A DNA stretch of 32,637 nucleotides, from positions 3,546 through 36,182 of the forward strand of contig NYXZ01000013.1 in the NCBI GenBank assembly GCA_002686595.1. The letters run 5' to 3'. Shown here one piece after another: positions 32,543 through 32,637 of the stretch. A program made the position numbers and the translations under genes. The notes beneath the pieces were generated by a model. It worked only from the letters and a program-made list of their open reading frames with translations, did not search any database and had not been told where the DNA came from. Within the stretch, counting starts at the first letter, position 1. Every line of letters begins with the position of its first letter. The DNA is from Planctomycetota bacterium. Its GTDB lineage: Bacteria > Planctomycetota > UBA1135 > GCA-002686595.

Positions 32543-32637
32543 TCAGGCCGTGTAGGGCAGGAAGGCACCCTCCCAGGTCCACTGCCCCTTCTCTTCTTGG
32601 AACTTGGTGTTCTTGTCGATCAGCAGTTGGCCATCCT
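32543..32637 (-). CDS. probable Rieske iron-sulfur subunit, C-terminal end (partial)
   Basis: Only the last 31 residues are present; the gene runs off the window edge. The TGA is at 32543-32545 on the minus strand, and the peptide ends WTWEGAFLPYTA. The cluster-binding motifs are outside the window. The assignment rests mainly on position: in such operons the Rieske gene directly precedes cytochrome b. The segment DGQLLIDKNTKF also resembles the last strands of Rieske proteins. Another small bc-complex subunit remains possible. Confidence 0.5.
   Translation of the reverse strand, partial: DGQLLIDKNTKFQEEKGQWTWEGAFLPYTA

Overview
The window is a GC-rich stretch of bacterial chromosome, almost fully coding, with no rRNA, tRNA, CRISPR array, transposase or phage gene that I can see. 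The organism is a diderm: there are two lipoproteins with lipobox cysteines, a MacB/Lol-type export operon with a periplasmic adaptor, and a periplasmic multihaem cytochrome c. The split b6-type cytochrome b beside a multihaem cytochrome c, the matrixin-like protease with a Gly-Cys/TM/Arg tail, and the squalene-cyclase-repeat protein beside a YyaL/DUF255 protein together suggest a Planctomycetota-, Myxococcota- or related-lineage bacterium. This placement is an inference; there is no marker gene in the window to settle it.

Layout. 1-5.8 kb: three GT4 glycosyltransferases (one truncated by the window edge), a pair of minus-strand lipoprotein genes, a thioredoxin-type arsenate reductase, an FHA protein with a C-terminal membrane anchor, and a YgbA_NO family protein preceded by a near-perfect FNR/DNR-type box. 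Two copies of a ~105-127 bp dispersed repeat lie here, each overlapping the stop codon of a neighbouring gene. 5.8-9.6 kb: a long inverted repeat, then an ABC ATPase, membrane permease and small exported protein in one operon, followed by a DedA-family protein. 9.6-15.6 kb: a membrane pyrophosphatase of predicted K+-dependent type, whose start codon follows a run of 15 C; then rsfS, a toroid (squalene-cyclase-like) secreted protein and a YyaL-like thioredoxin-fold protein, ended by a clear hairpin shared with the opposing operon. 15.7-20.8 kb (minus strand): a PolB-type 3'-5' exonuclease, then adaptor, ATPase and two FtsX-type permeases of a MacB/Lol-like exporter. 20.9-24.5 kb: a secreted zinc protease with several TIG-like repeats and a sorting-type tail, its small exported partner, and a short unknown gene. 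24.6-26.6 kb: an unusual PDZ protein with a His/Gly-rich repeat region. 26.9-32.6 kb (minus strand): a quinol-oxidising b/c-type complex, from the 3' end of a probable Rieske gene through a b6-like cytochrome b, an enlarged subunit-IV-like protein and a 1224-residue octahaem cytochrome c.

How the genes work together. The bc-type complex and the membrane pyrophosphatase are both energy-conserving membrane machines. The FNR-type box upstream of the YgbA_NO gene hints at sensing of low oxygen or nitric oxide. The exporter, the lipoproteins, the protease and the PDZ protein are envelope functions. The most unusual items are the octahaem cytochrome with its coiled-coil stalk, the His/Gly-rich PDZ protein, the poly-C start region of the pyrophosphatase gene, and the stop-codon-overlapping repeat family.
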